Of a DNA stretch of 64,000 nt, positions 27,898 through 36,821 are shown in pieces. Below the pieces are notes generated by a model. It made no database searches, had not been told where the DNA came from, and worked only from the letters and a program-made list of their open reading frames with translations. Every line of letters starts with the position of its first letter. The stretch's first letter is position 1. The stretch lies in assembly GCF_036227325.1 (NCBI RefSeq), contig NZ_CP109467.1:3596001-3660000 (forward strand). The letters are read 5' to 3'. A program made the position numbers and the translations under genes. This stretch comes from Streptomyces sp. NBC_01465. GTDB lineage: Bacteria; Actinomycetota; Actinomycetes; Streptomycetales; Streptomycetaceae.

Positions 27898-28503
27898 CTA
27901 GCCTGCCGCGAGTTGTTCCGGCGGGGGGACGGGTCGGCGCCTGGGCGGGAAGACCTCGGAGGGCTTGGGGGCCGGGCGGAGCGGGATCGGGGGCTTGACG
28001 GGGGGCTGCTCGGACGGCTTCGGGTCCCCGGCGGCCGCGCGGCCGCCGGGGAGGAGGGCGAGCAGACGGGTGCGGGGGGCCGGGGTGGAGGCGGCGGTGC
28101 GGCCGGCCAGGCGGGCCCGTACCGACTGCTCGGCAAGGTCCTGGCAGCGGCGCAGGAGGACCGCACCGGACGGCATCCCGCGCAGGGAGCGCAGGGCCGC
28201 GAGGTCCTCGGGGCGGGGGTCGTAACCGGCGGCCAGGGCGTCCTGGAGGAGCTCGGTGTAGCCGGGGGCGGAGCCAGGCAGGGCGTCGCGGTAGCGGGCC
28301 AGGTCGGCAAGGAGGAAGGTGCGGAGGCGGCCTGCCTCGTGGATCGCGTCGTCCACGGAATCGGCGAGGCGCAGGCAGTCCTGCTGCTCGTCGTCTGCGA
28401 CCGGGGCGGTGGGGTTGAGGGCGATGGCGAGGGCGCGGCGGAGCACACGCAGCTCGTCTGCGCTGAACGCCATGCCGCCGCGGGAACCGTATGGCGTGGG
28501 CAT
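27898..28503 (-). CDS. Conserved hypothetical protein with Pro-rich tail
   Basis: A 201-residue soluble protein. The N-terminal two thirds are helical (FSADELRVLRRALAIAL... AIHEAGRLRTFLLADLARYRDALPGSAPGYTELLQDALAAGYDPRPEDLAALRSL), and the last 50 residues are Pro/Arg-rich and probably disordered. I know no function. ATG 28503 was preferred, with ATG 28473 (MAFSADELR) as an alternative. It reads into the small membrane-protein gene 13 nt downstream; upstream lies the coaX terminator-like repeat. Confidence 0.75.
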   Translation of the reverse strand: MPTPYGSRGGMAFSADELRVLRRALAIALNPTAPVADDEQQDCLRLADSVDDAIHEAGRLRTFLLADLARYRDALPGSAPGYTELLQDALAAGYDPRPEDLAALRSLRGMPSGAVLLRRCQDLAEQSVRARLAGRTAASTPAPRTRLLALLPGGRAAAGDPKPSEQPPVKPPIPLRPAPKPSEVFPPRRRPVPPPEQLAAG

Positions 28504-28568
28504 GGAGTGACGATATGTCCCGAATGGGGAAAATCTGCTTAACGCCAATTCCTCGGCGCGGCCCCACG

Positions 28569-28607
28569 GGACGGGCTGGATTTTCCAGCCCGTCCGGCGA
28601 TTGAGGA
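28569..28607. repeat. Dispersed repeat with 12-bp perfect hairpin after coaX
   Basis: GGACGGGCTGGA and its exact complement with a TTT loop (28569-28595) form a terminator-like hairpin. Positions 28584-28607 are an inverted copy of the dispersed repeat whose core is CCTCAATCGCCGGACGG. It lies 11 nt after the coaX stop and probably ends that operon. Confidence 0.8.
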
Positions 28608-28618
28608 CAAAGCGGGGG

Positions 28619-29425
28619 TCACATGCGGGAGACGTTGCGCTCGTAGACCAGGCGCAGGCCGATCAGCGTCAGCCACGGTTCGTGTTCGTCGATGACCGAG
28701 GCCTCGCCCAGGATGATCGGGGCCAGGCCGCCCGTCGCGATCACCGTGACGTCCTCGGGGTCGCCGTCGGGGCCGACCAGTTCGCGGGCCATGCGCGCCA
28801 CGACGCCGTCCACCTGGCCGGCGAATCCGTACACGATGCCGGACTGCATCGCCTCGACCGTGTTCTTGCCGATGACGCTGCGCGGGCGGGCCAGCTCGAT
28901 CTTGCGGAGCTGGGCGCCCTTCACGCCGAGTGCCTCGACGGAGATCTCGATGCCGGGGGCGATGACCCCGCCCGCGTACTCGCCGCGTGCCGAGACCGCG
29001 TCGAAGGTCGTCGCCGTACCGAAGTCGACGACGATCGCCGGGCCGCCGTAGAGGTCGACCGCCGCGACCGCGTTGATGATGCGGTCCGCTCCGACCTCCT
29101 TGGGGTTGTCCATGAGGATCGGGACGCCGGTCTTGATGCCGGGCTCGACCAGGACCGCGGGGACGTCGCCGTAGTAGCGGCGGGTGACCTCGCGGAGCTC
29201 GTGGAGGACCGAGGGGACCGTCGAGCAGATCGCGATGCCCTCGATGCCGTCGCCCAGCTCGTCGCCGAGGAGCGGGTGCATGCCCATCAGGCCCTGGAGC
29301 AGGACCGCCAGTTCGTCCGCCGTGCGGCGGGCGTCGGTGGAGATGCGCCAGTGCTCGACGATGTCCTCGCCGTCGAAGAGGCCGAGGACGGTGTGCGTGT
29401 TGCCGACGTCGATCGTGAGCAGCAT
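28619..29425 (-). CDS. coaX: Type III pantothenate kinase
   Basis: A 268-residue kinase of the ASKHA fold that phosphorylates pantothenate in the first step of CoA synthesis. Motifs are the phosphate loop LLTIDVGNTHTVLG, PKEVGADRIINAVAA, and IVVDFGTATTFDAVS. It is the last gene of a DUF2520-panC-nadB-nadC-coaX operon, and its ATG overlaps the nadC stop (TGATG). Together with panC it covers pantothenate synthesis and activation. Confidence 0.96.
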   Translation of the reverse strand: MLLTIDVGNTHTVLGLFDGEDIVEHWRISTDARRTADELAVLLQGLMGMHPLLGDELGDGIEGIAICSTVPSVLHELREVTRRYYGDVPAVLVEPGIKTGVPILMDNPKEVGADRIINAVAAVDLYGGPAIVVDFGTATTFDAVSARGEYAGGVIAPGIEISVEALGVKGAQLRKIELARPRSVIGKNTVEAMQSGIVYGFAGQVDGVVARMARELVGPDGDPEDVTVIATGGLAPIILGEASVIDEHEPWLTLIGLRLVYERNVSRM

Positions 29426-30381
29426 CAGAGGTCCAGGCCGATGTCGAGGATGGGCGAGGAGTGCGTGAGGGCTCCGACCGCGAGGTAGTCGACGCCGGTC
29501 TCGGCGTACGCGCGGGCCGTGTCGAGGGTCAGGCGGCCGGAGGATTCGAGCATGGCCCGGCCGTCGACCAGGGCTACCGCCTCGGCCGTCTCCGCCGGGG
29601 TGAAGTTGTCCAGGAGGATCAAGTCCGCGCCGGCGTCCAGGACTTCGGTGACCTGGGCGAGGGTGTCGACCTCCACCTCGATCGCGAGGTCGGGGAAGCT
29701 TTCGCGTACGAGCTTGAAGGCCTGGGCCACGCCGCCCGCCGCCACCACGTGGTTGTCCTTGACCAGGGCCGCGTCCGAGAGGGACATGCGGTGGTTGACG
29801 CCGCCGCCGCAGCGGACCGCGTACTTCTCCAGGGAGCGCAGGCCCGGAGTCGTCTTGCGGGTGTCGCGGACGTTCGACTTCGTGCCTTCGAGTGCGTCGG
29901 CCCAGGCGCTGGTGGCCGTCGCGATGCCCGAGAGGCGGCAGAGGAGGTTGAGGGCGCTGCGCTCCGCGGTGAGCAGGTCGCGGGTGCGGGTGGTGATCGA
30001 GAGGATCTTGTCGCCCGCCTCGACGCGGTCGCCGTCCTCGACGTGGCGCTCCACCTCGAAGGTGTCCGTGCAGACGATGGAGACGATCGCCTCGGCGATG
30101 TGGATGCCGGACACGGTGCCCGCCTCGCGGGCCGTGAAGTGGCCCGTGGTCACTGCCTCTTCGGGGACCGTGGCGACCGTGGTGACGTCCTCGCCCCCAG
30201 CCAGGTCCTCGCCGAGTGCCATGTGCGCGATGTCCTCGACCTCGACCGGGTCGAGGCCCGCGTCCTCGAGGAGCTGGGCGAGGGCGGGGTCGAGGCCGCA
30301 TTCGAGGTCGCCCGCCTCGCCGCAGCCGCAGTCGTCGCCGCAGTTGTCGTTCTGAACGAGGGGAAGGTCGGGGGTGCTCAC
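29425..30381 (-). CDS. nadC: Nicotinate-nucleotide diphosphorylase (carboxylating)
   Basis: A 318-residue quinolinate phosphoribosyltransferase, making nicotinate mononucleotide from quinolinate and PRPP. Conserved blocks are NLLCRLSGIATATSAW, RDTRKTTPGLRSLEKYAVRCGGGVNHRMSLSDAALVKDNH, VDTLAQVTEVLDAGADLILLDNF and ESSGRLTLDTARAYAETGVDYLAVGALTHS. It carries an N-terminal extension with four cysteines (C14, C18, C20, C28; NCGDDCGCGEAGDLEC), unusual for this enzyme. GTG 30381 has AGGAG 8 nt upstream; GTG 30387, overlapping the nadB stop, is the alternative. Confidence 0.95.
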   Translation of the reverse strand: MSTPDLPLVQNDNCGDDCGCGEAGDLECGLDPALAQLLEDAGLDPVEVEDIAHMALGEDLAGGEDVTTVATVPEEAVTTGHFTAREAGTVSGIHIAEAIVSIVCTDTFEVERHVEDGDRVEAGDKILSITTRTRDLLTAERSALNLLCRLSGIATATSAWADALEGTKSNVRDTRKTTPGLRSLEKYAVRCGGGVNHRMSLSDAALVKDNHVVAAGGVAQAFKLVRESFPDLAIEVEVDTLAQVTEVLDAGADLILLDNFTPAETAEAVALVDGRAMLESSGRLTLDTARAYAETGVDYLAVGALTHSSPILDIGLDL

Positions 30382-30383
30382 GG

Positions 30384-32105
30384 TCACTGCTCCTGGGGGA
30401 CGGGAGGAAGGGTCGGGGGGAATTCTGCGGTGTCTGTGGTGTGGACCGCGAGGGAGCGGTCCGGCTGCAGGCGTACGACCAAGTGGCGCTGCCAGGGCGC
30501 GTCTTCGCGGTCCGGGTGGTCCTCGCGCCAGTGGCAGCCGCGCGTCTCCTCGCGGCGCTGGGCGGCGGCGACCAGGACGCGGGCCACGCACAGGAGGTTC
30601 GTCGCCTCCCAGGCCTCGACGCCGGGGACGGCGGGCTTGCGGTCGTCGGGGGTCTCGTCGTCGGCGTCCGACCTGATCGCGTCGAGGCCGGCCGCCGCTT
30701 CGGCGAGGCTGGCCTCGGAGCGGATCACTCCGGCGCCCCTCGTCATGATCCGCTGGATCGCGAGGCGGGACTCGGGGGCGAGGAGGGGGAGGGTCGTCGA
30801 CTCGGGGAGCACCGGTTCCGAGCGTTCGTACGCCGTCGCCGTGATGTCCTCCGCGATGCGTTCCGCGAAGACCAGGCCCTCCAGGAGGGAGTTGGAGGCG
30901 AGGCGGTTGGCGCCGTGGACGCCGGTGCACGCGACCTCGCCGCACGCGTAGAGGCCGGGGACCGTGGTGCGGCCTCGCAGATCGGTGCGTACGCCGCCCG
31001 ATGCGTGGTGGGCGGCCGGGGAGATGGGGATCGGCTCCGTGACCGGGTCGATGCCGTGGCTGCGGCAGGCGGCGAGGACCGTGGGGAAGCGGGTCTCCCA
31101 CATCTCGGCGCCGAAGTGCCGGGCGTCCAGGTACATGTGGTCGGTGCCGTGGAGCTGCATCTGGCGGGTGATGGCCTTGGCGACGATGTCGCGGGGGGCC
31201 AGTTCCGCCAGCTCGTGCTGGCCGACCATGAAGCGGGTGCCCGTCGCGTCGACGAGGTGGGCGCCCTCGCCCCGTACCGCCTCGGAGACCAGGGGCTGCT
31301 GGCCCTCGGCGCCGGACCCCAGGAAGAGGACCGTGGGGTGGAACTGGACGAATTCGAGGTCGGAGACCTCCGCTCCGGCGCGCAGGGCGAGTGCCACACC
31401 GTCGCCCGTGGCGACCGAGGGGTTGGTCGTCGCGGAGAAGACCTGGCCCATGCCTCCGGTCGCGAGGACGACGGCGGGCGCGCGGACCGCGCCGACTCCG
31501 TCGTGCTGGCCCTCGCCCATGACGTGCAGGGTGACGCCTGCCGTACGGCCCTCGGCGTCCGTCAACAGGTCCAGGACCAGAGCGTTCTCGATCGTACGGA
31601 GAGCCGCCGACCGGACCGCATCGACCAGTGCGCGGGAGATCTCCGCGCCCGTGGCGTCGCCGCCCGCGTGGGCGATGCGGCGGCGGTGGTGGCCGCCTTC
31701 GCGGGTGAGCTGGAGGTCGCCCTCGGGGGAGGTGTCGAAGTGGGCGCCGGTGGCGATCAGCCGTCGTACGGCGTCGGGGCCTTCGGTGACCAGGGCGCGG
31801 ACCGCGTTCGCGTCGCAGAGTCCGGCCCCCGCGACCAGCGTGTCGTCCAGGTGCTGCTCGGGGGTGTCGCCCTCGCCGAGCGCGGCCGCGACGCCGCCCT
31901 GGGCCCAGCGGGTGGAGCCGTCGTCCAGGTTGGCCTTGGTGACGACGACGGTGCGCAGACCGGCTGCCGTGCAGCGCAGGGCGGCGGTGAGGCCTGCCAC
32001 ACCGGAGCCGACAATCACGACGTCGGCGTCGATCGACCAGCCGGGGGCCGGTGCGTGCAGGCGTATGCCGGTCGTGGTTCCGGTTCCTGTTGCGGACGCG
32101 TTCAT
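30384..32105 (-). CDS. nadB: L-aspartate oxidase
   Basis: A 573-residue FAD enzyme converting L-aspartate to iminoaspartate for NAD synthesis. The FAD dinucleotide loop is [17 protein letters not shown]; the succinate dehydrogenase/fumarate reductase family blocks [68 protein letters not shown] follow. The C-terminal helical domain is complete. nadA is not in this window. The ATG overlaps the panC stop in an ATGA junction. Confidence 0.96.
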   Translation of the reverse strand: MNASATGTGTTTGIRLHAPAPGWSIDADVVIVGSGVAGLTAALRCTAAGLRTVVVTKANLDDGSTRWAQGGVAAALGEGDTPEQHLDDTLVAGAGLCDANAVRALVTEGPDAVRRLIATGAHFDTSPEGDLQLTREGGHHRRRIAHAGGDATGAEISRALVDAVRSAALRTIENALVLDLLTDAEGRTAGVTLHVMGEGQHDGVGAVRAPAVVLATGGMGQVFSATTNPSVATGDGVALALRAGAEVSDLEFVQFHPTVLFLGSGAEGQQPLVSEAVRGEGAHLVDATGTRFMVGQHELAELAPRDIVAKAITRQMQLHGTDHMYLDARHFGAEMWETRFPTVLAACRSHGIDPVTEPIPISPAAHHASGGVRTDLRGRTTVPGLYACGEVACTGVHGANRLASNSLLEGLVFAERIAEDITATAYERSEPVLPESTTLPLLAPESRLAIQRIMTRGAGVIRSEASLAEAAAGLDAIRSDADDETPDDRKPAVPGVEAWEATNLLCVARVLVAAAQRREETRGCHWREDHPDREDAPWQRHLVVRLQPDRSLAVHTTDTAEFPPTLPPVPQEQ

Positions 32106-33073
32106 GGGGTGCCCCCGAAGGTGAGCGGGATGTTGTCGATGAGGCGGGTGGTGCCGACCCTGGCGGCCACCGCGAGGATCGCCTCGCCGGTGTGGTCGTC
32201 GGGGGCCTCGGTGAAGTCGGACGGGTCGATCAGGGCCAGGTAGTCGGGGGTGAGGCCGGACTCGGCGAGGACCTGGCGGGCGGCGGCGCGCACGGCCGCG
32301 GGGGCCGGGATCTCCGCGGCACCGGCGAGCGCGTGCGCGTCGGCGGCGGCGCGGGCCTCCCCCAGCGCGGAGAGTGCGGCTGCTCTCGTACGGGTGGCCG
32401 GGACCGCCTCCGCCCGTGCGGACAGGGCCTGTTGGGCCGCGAGGCGGTCGCGGGCGGCGAAGAGCGCGCGGGAGAGGGCGAGCGCGGTGGAGCGGTCGGC
32501 GGCGGAGAGGAAACGGTTGCGGGAGGAGAGCGCGAGGCCGTCCTCCTCGCGGACCGTGGGGACGCCGACGATCTCCACGGGGAAGTTCAGGTCGCGGGCC
32601 ATGCGGCGGATCAGGGCCAGCTGCTGGGCGTCCTTCTGGCCGAAGAGGGCCAGGTCGGGCGCGGTGAGGTGGAGGAGCTTGGCGACGACGGTCAGCATGC
32701 CGTCGAAGTGGCCGGGGCGCGAGGCGCCTTCGTAGCGCTCGCCCATGGGGCCCGCGGTGATGCGGACCTGGGGCTCGCCGCCCGGGTAGACCTCGTCGGC
32801 CGAGGGGGCGAACACCGCGTCCGCGCCCGCCTGTTCGGCGAGGGCCAGGTCGGCGTCCAGGGTGCGCGGGTAGCGGTCGAGGTCCTCGCCCGCGCCGAAC
32901 TGGAGGGGGTTGACGAAGACCGAGACGACCACCTGGTCCGCGAGGTCGCGTGCCGTACGGATCAGGGTGGCGTGCCCCTCGTGGAGCGCGCCCATGGTCA
33001 TCACGACGGCGCGGCGGCCGCCGGTGCGCGGCAGGGCCCGGAGCTCGGCCGCCGTGTGGACGAGAACGGTCAT
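32102..33073 (-). CDS. panC: Pantothenate synthetase
   Basis: A 323-residue ligase joining pantoate and beta-alanine with ATP. It shows [20 protein letters not shown] (HIGH-like), [87 protein letters not shown]. The coding frame stays open at both ends of the normal family length. The ATG overlaps the stop of the DUF2520 gene and its stop overlaps nadB, both by ATGA, so translation of the operon is coupled. Confidence 0.96.
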   Translation of the reverse strand: MTVLVHTAAELRALPRTGGRRAVVMTMGALHEGHATLIRTARDLADQVVVSVFVNPLQFGAGEDLDRYPRTLDADLALAEQAGADAVFAPSADEVYPGGEPQVRITAGPMGERYEGASRPGHFDGMLTVVAKLLHLTAPDLALFGQKDAQQLALIRRMARDLNFPVEIVGVPTVREEDGLALSSRNRFLSAADRSTALALSRALFAARDRLAAQQALSARAEAVPATRTRAAALSALGEARAAADAHALAGAAEIPAPAAVRAAARQVLAESGLTPDYLALIDPSDFTEAPDDHTGEAILAVAARVGTTRLIDNIPLTFGGTP

Positions 33074-33969
33074 CGCGGGTCTCCTTCCGCCAGTACGCCG
33101 AGGAGGTCCTCCGCCAGCTCCGGCTTGAGCAGTCCGTGGGCGAGGGCACGGTCCGCTGTCGTACGGGCCATGGCGAGGTAGCCGGCGACGGCTCCGGGGG
33201 CGTGCTTGCGCAGCTCCGCGACATGGGCGGCGACCGTACCGGCGTCGCCGCGTGCGACCGGGCCCGTGAGGGCCGCGTCGCCCGAGCGCAGGGCGTTGTC
33301 CAGGGCGGCGCCCAGGAGCGGGCCGAGCATCCGGTCGGGGGCCTCGACGCCCGCGGTGCGCAGCAGCTCCATGGACTGGGCGACCAGGGTGACCAGGTGG
33401 TTCGCGCCCAGGGCGAGGGCCGCGTGGTAGAGCGGGCGGGACTCCTCGGAGATCCACTCGGGCTCGCCGCCCATCTCGATGACCAGGGCCTCGGCGGCGA
33501 GGCGCAGCTCCTCGGGGGCGGTCACCCCGAAGGAGCAGCCCGCGAGGCGCTGGACGTCCACCGAGGTGCCGGTGAAGGTCATCGCGGGGTGCAGTGCCAG
33601 GGGCAGGGCGCCGACGCGCAGGGCGGGGTCCAGGACCTTCGTTCCGTACCGCCCGGACGTGTGCACGAGGAGCTGTCCTGGACGGATCGCGCCCGTCTCG
33701 GCCAGGCCTTCGACGAGCCCGGGCAGGGTGTCGTCGGGGACGGTGAGCAGGACCAGGTCGGCGGCCTGCATGACCTGGGCGGGGGTGACGAGGGGGACGT
33801 CGGGGAGCAGGGCGGCCGCTCTCCGTACGGACGCCTCCGAGACGCCCGAGACCGCCACCGGGCGGTGCCCTGCGAGCTGCAGGGACGCGGCGAGGGCGGG
33901 TCCCACTCTGCCTGCTCCGACGACGCCCACGGTGAGGCGGGCGGGGCGGGACTCTGGGGTTGTGTTCAC
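33070..33969 (-). CDS. Rossmann-fold / DUF2520-domain protein
   Basis: A 299-residue protein: a Rossmann NAD(P) domain ([24 protein letters not shown]) followed by a helical DUF2520 domain ([24 protein letters not shown]... [25 protein letters not shown]... [13 protein letters not shown]). Such proteins sit next to panC in many bacteria, and a reductase role in pantoate/pantothenate metabolism has been suggested, but the reaction is unproven. GTG 33969 has GGAAGG 9 nt upstream; ATG 34023 is an alternative. It heads the pan/nad/coaX operon. Confidence 0.9.
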   Translation of the reverse strand: MNTTPESRPARLTVGVVGAGRVGPALAASLQLAGHRPVAVSGVSEASVRRAAALLPDVPLVTPAQVMQAADLVLLTVPDDTLPGLVEGLAETGAIRPGQLLVHTSGRYGTKVLDPALRVGALPLALHPAMTFTGTSVDVQRLAGCSFGVTAPEELRLAAEALVIEMGGEPEWISEESRPLYHAALALGANHLVTLVAQSMELLRTAGVEAPDRMLGPLLGAALDNALRSGDAALTGPVARGDAGTVAAHVAELRKHAPGAVAGYLAMARTTADRALAHGLLKPELAEDLLGVLAEGDPR

Positions 33970-34086
33970 GCGGCGGGGCCTTCCGTTCCAGTCCGCGGGG
34001 GGTACCGGACGATTCCCCGTCATGCTACGCCAGCGTTTCGGGGGACATCCGGGGCTGTCCACAGGCTGTGGGTGATGATCTGACTT

Positions 34087-35232
34087 ATGACGGACAAGAA
34101 CGAGCAGGACGAGCGGCGGCGCAGGTCCGCGGCATTCCGGCAGGCCGGGCGGGCGCTCTCCCGGCACTCCTCGGAGAGCACGGTGGGCGAGGCGCTGGCC
34201 GCGCTGGCGGCCGGTGCGGGCGAGGTCTTCGACCTCGACAGCAGCGTCGACATCTACGGCGACGGAGTGGTCGCCGAGCTGGAGCGGCGGGTGGCCGATC
34301 TGCTGGGATTCCCCGACGCCGCCTTCTTCCCCACGGGGACCATGGCTCAGCAGGTGGCGCTGCGGTGCTGGGCGGGGCGGACCGGGAATCCGGTGGTCGC
34401 GCTGCATCCGCTGGCGCACCCCGAGGTGCACGAGCGGGGTGCGCTCGGCGCGGTGAGCGGGCTGCGGACCGTGTATCCGACCGATGCGCCGCGGCTTCCT
34501 ACGGCGGAGGAGGTGCGGGGGTTCGAGGAGCCCTTCGGGACCCTGATGCTCGAACTGCCGCTGCGCGACGCCGGTTTCGTACTGCCGTCGTGGGACGAAC
34601 TGGTGGCGGTGGTCGAGGCGGGCCGTGAGCGCGATGCGGTGGTGCACTTCGACGGGGCGCGGCTGTGGGAGTGCACGGCCCACTTCGGGCGGCCGCTGGC
34701 GGAGATCGCGGGGCTCGCGGACAGCGTTTATGTCTCCTTCTACAAGTCGCTGGGCGGGATGTCGGGGGCGGTGCTCGCCGGTTCCTCGTCGCTGGTGGAG
34801 GAGGCGCGGACCTGGCGGCACCGGTACGGGGGCCAGATCTTCCAGCAGTACCCGGCGGCGCTGGGCGCGCTGGTCGGGATCGAGCGGGAGCTGCCGCGTC
34901 TGGAGTCGTACGTCGCACACGCGAAGGTCGTCGCGGAGGCGCTCGGGGAGGGGCTCCGGGAGGGCGGGGTGCCGTGGTTCCGGATCAACCCGGAGGTGCC
35001 GCACACCCACCAGTTCCAGGTGTGGCTGCCGTACGCGGCGGACGTGCTGGCGGAGGCGTCCGTGCGGCTGGCGGAGGAGACGGGCGTGGTGCTCTTCTCG
35101 CGGTGGGCGGAGGCGTCGGGTGGGCCGGCGGGGGTGTCTTTCACTGAGGTGACTGTGGCTTCGCCTGGGCTGGAGTGGACTGCGGACGATGTGCGGGGGG
35201 CTGTGGCGGGGTTCTTGGAGCGGGTGGGGTGA
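34087..35232 (+). CDS. PLP-dependent threonine aldolase / beta-eliminating lyase family protein
   Basis: A 381-residue fold-type I PLP enzyme. It shows DIYGDGVVAELERRVADLLGFPDAAFFPTGTMAQQVAL, the PLP-binding Asp in VHFDGARLWE, and the Schiff-base lysine in SVYVSFYKSLGGMSGAVLAG. Low-specificity L-threonine aldolases, which cleave threonine to glycine and acetaldehyde, are the closest group I recognise. It is divergent from the pan/nad operon (117-bp gap). The 3' flank is a long run of GC-rich hairpins. Confidence 0.9.
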   Translation: MTDKNEQDERRRRSAAFRQAGRALSRHSSESTVGEALAALAAGAGEVFDLDSSVDIYGDGVVAELERRVADLLGFPDAAFFPTGTMAQQVALRCWAGRTGNPVVALHPLAHPEVHERGALGAVSGLRTVYPTDAPRLPTAEEVRGFEEPFGTLMLELPLRDAGFVLPSWDELVAVVEAGRERDAVVHFDGARLWECTAHFGRPLAEIAGLADSVYVSFYKSLGGMSGAVLAGSSSLVEEARTWRHRYGGQIFQQYPAALGALVGIERELPRLESYVAHAKVVAEALGEGLREGGVPWFRINPEVPHTHQFQVWLPYAADVLAEASVRLAEETGVVLFSRWAEASGGPAGVSFTEVTVASPGLEWTADDVRGAVAGFLERVG

Positions 35233-35239
35233 CACGGGG

Positions 35240-35395
35240 GCGGGGGCGGGCTGGGATTCCCCCCACCCCGCCCCTTCCCGAAACCGGGGGCAAGCCCCCG
35301 GACCCCCGGGCCCCGGTGTGCGGGGGCTTCGCCCCCTGCGCCCCCTTCTGGGGCTCCGCCCCAGACCCCGCTCCTCAATCGCCGGAGGGGCTGGA
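35240..35395. repeat. GC-rich intergenic repeat block
   Basis: A chain of short hairpins (GGGGGCAAGCCCCC, GGGGCTTCGCCCC, GGGGCTCCGCCCC) ends in the dispersed element TCCTCAATCGCCGGAGGGGC (35372 onward). The same chain occurs at 61774-61940. It is a common streptomycete intergenic type and probably stops transcription of the lyase gene. Confidence 0.75.
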
Positions 35396-35403
35396 ATTTT
35401 CCT

Positions 35404-35508
35404 GGCGTGAGCTTGGATTGCGCGGGCGCGAGCCCAGATTCGGCAGGCGCGAGCCTGGATTTGGCAGGCGCTAGCTTGGATTTGGGCGGCGCGATTCTGG
35501 GTTTCGCG
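35404..35508. repeat. Five tandem 21-bp repeats
   Basis: Units start at 35404, 35425, 35446, 35467 and 35488, each GGCG(C/T)(G/T)AG(C/T)(C/T)(C/T)-like followed by GGATTTGG-like sequence; units 2 and 3 differ at only three positions. The array runs into the last codons of the small minus-strand ORF 35471-35629. Confidence 0.8.
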
Positions 35509-35629
35509 GGCGCCGGCCCAGCAACTCGCGGAGCACCTGCCAGTCGTGGCGGCCCGGGGCGGGCGGGGTCGGTTCGCCGCGTTGGGCTGCGCGGTGGGTG
35601 TCGAGCATGTGCTGTTGGATGGCGTTCAT
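35471..35629 (-). CDS. Small conserved streptomycete protein, possibly C-terminally truncated
   Basis: A 52-residue frame starting NAIQQHMLDTHRAAQRGEPTPPAPGRHDWQVLRELLGRR. I recognise the start as that of a family of short streptomycete proteins (about 60-80 residues: N-[AL]-[IL]-QQHMLD-x-[YH]RA...PAPG-x-HD) of unknown function. After LLGRR the sequence turns into the 21-bp tandem repeat and stops at once, so the original basic C-terminus seems to have been replaced. It is divergent from the ArsR-type gene and shares the palindromic control region 35665-35693. Confidence 0.5.
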   Translation of the reverse strand: MNAIQQHMLDTHRAAQRGEPTPPAPGRHDWQVLRELLGRRPRNPESRRPNPS

Positions 35630-35664
35630 GGCGCCACCTTGCGCCCGCCGGCCGGGAGTTGGCC

Positions 35665-35693
35665 CGCCGATTGACGTGGCGTGTCAATCGGCG
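35665..35693. promoter_or_regulatory. 11-bp-arm palindrome upstream of the ArsR/DUF5937 gene
   Basis: CGCCGATTGAC-GTGGCGT-GTCAATCGGCG, perfect arms and a 7-bp centre, lies between two divergent starts (35629 and 35730). TTGAC within it may be a -35 element. It is probably the operator of the regulator that follows. Confidence 0.65.
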
Positions 35694-35729
35694 CAGGGCG
35701 CTGTCAGTGGTGGCGGGCACCATGGGCGT

Positions 35730-36821
35730 ATGAGCGTCTGCATCGACATCACCGGGGTGCCACTCGAGCGGATCACCTTCGGTCCCTCGCCCCTCGCAGA
35801 GCTCGGCGCCGCGTTGCACGTGCTGTCCGAGCCCGCCCATCACGCCCGGTTGCACGCTTGGGTCACCACGACCGATTCGAGGCTCGAGCCCGAGCTCGCC
35901 GACCGGCTGAGCGAGGCCGACTTCCTCTGGCGGTCCTCCCGTTCCGACATCCTGCTGCCCGCCCGGCCGCGGGCCACGCTCGCCGAGGAGCTCGACGATC
36001 TCGACCGTATGGAGGACGAGAAGTTCGTCAGTGCGGCGATGGAGGAGTGGACCGGCAGCATGCACAGCGACGGTGCCGCCTCGCCGCTCGTCGACGCCGG
36101 GATGCGGGAGCGCGCGCTCGATCTGGCGGCCGGGCGCGGACCGCGTCAGGCCGCGTTCGTCCAGTGGATGCTCGCCGATCCGCCTGCCGTACGGGCCTGG
36201 ATCCGGCGGCTTCTGGAGGACTGCGACGTGGCGTTCTTCGCCGATACCTGGGCGGGGGTGCACGTCCAACTGGCCGCCGACGCACGGCACAAGACCGAGC
36301 TGCTGCGCCGCAAGGGGCTCGCGGAGGCCATCACCGCCGTCTCGCCGGCCATGACGGTGGAGGAGGACGAGAAGGGGGTGAGCCTGGTGGTCGACAAGTT
36401 CACGCACGGGCGGACCTCCGCCGCCGGGTCCGGGCTGACCTTTCTGCCCACCGCCTTCGGATGGCCCCATCTCTTCGCGCTGCACGCACCCGGCTGGCAG
36501 CCCGTCGTGCAGTACCCGGTGCGGACGCCGGAGCTCGCCACCGGGGCCGCTCCCGTCGAAACGGTCAGGCTCCGGCTGGAGGCGCTGGCGCACCCGATGC
36601 GGATGCGGCTCTGCCGGAGTCTGGCCCGGGGGACGTACACGACGAGCGAGCTGGCCGACACGTACGGGGTCAGCGCGCCCGAGATCTCGCGGCATCTCGC
36701 CGTGATGCGCACGGCGGGGCTGCTGACCGCGCAGCGGCGCGGACGGCATGTGCTGCACCAGCTCGATGCGGCTGTGGTGGCCCGGCTGGGGAGCGACTTC
36801 CTTGAGGGGGTGCTGCGTTAG
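35730..36821 (+). CDS. ArsR-type HTH regulator with N-terminal DUF5937 domain
   Basis: A 363-residue regulator. About 270 residues of DUF5937-type sequence (CIDITGVPLERITFGPSPLAELGAALHVL near the start) precede a C-terminal winged helix (RLRLEALAHPMRMRLCRSLARGTYTTSELADTYGVSAPEISRHLAVMRTAGLLTAQRRGRHVLHQLD). The large N-terminal part should be the sensor, but its ligand is unknown. ATG 35730 follows a strong palindrome by 36 bp, so autoregulation is likely. The stop overlaps the convergent response-regulator gene by 4 nt. Confidence 0.9.
   Translation: MSVCIDITGVPLERITFGPSPLAELGAALHVLSEPAHHARLHAWVTTTDSRLEPELADRLSEADFLWRSSRSDILLPARPRATLAEELDDLDRMEDEKFVSAAMEEWTGSMHSDGAASPLVDAGMRERALDLAAGRGPRQAAFVQWMLADPPAVRAWIRRLLEDCDVAFFADTWAGVHVQLAADARHKTELLRRKGLAEAITAVSPAMTVEEDEKGVSLVVDKFTHGRTSAAGSGLTFLPTAFGWPHLFALHAPGWQPVVQYPVRTPELATGAAPVETVRLRLEALAHPMRMRLCRSLARGTYTTSELADTYGVSAPEISRHLAVMRTAGLLTAQRRGRHVLHQLDAAVVARLGSDFLEGVLR

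Noticed and set aside
35404..35508. A CRISPR-like array.
   Set aside because: The 21-bp units are contiguous, with no unique spacers and no cas genes.
35407..35733. A plus-strand 108-codon ORF with GASLDLA repeats.
   Set aside because: It is produced by the 21-bp tandem repeats read in one frame, has no ribosome site, and overlaps the better supported minus-strand small ORF.
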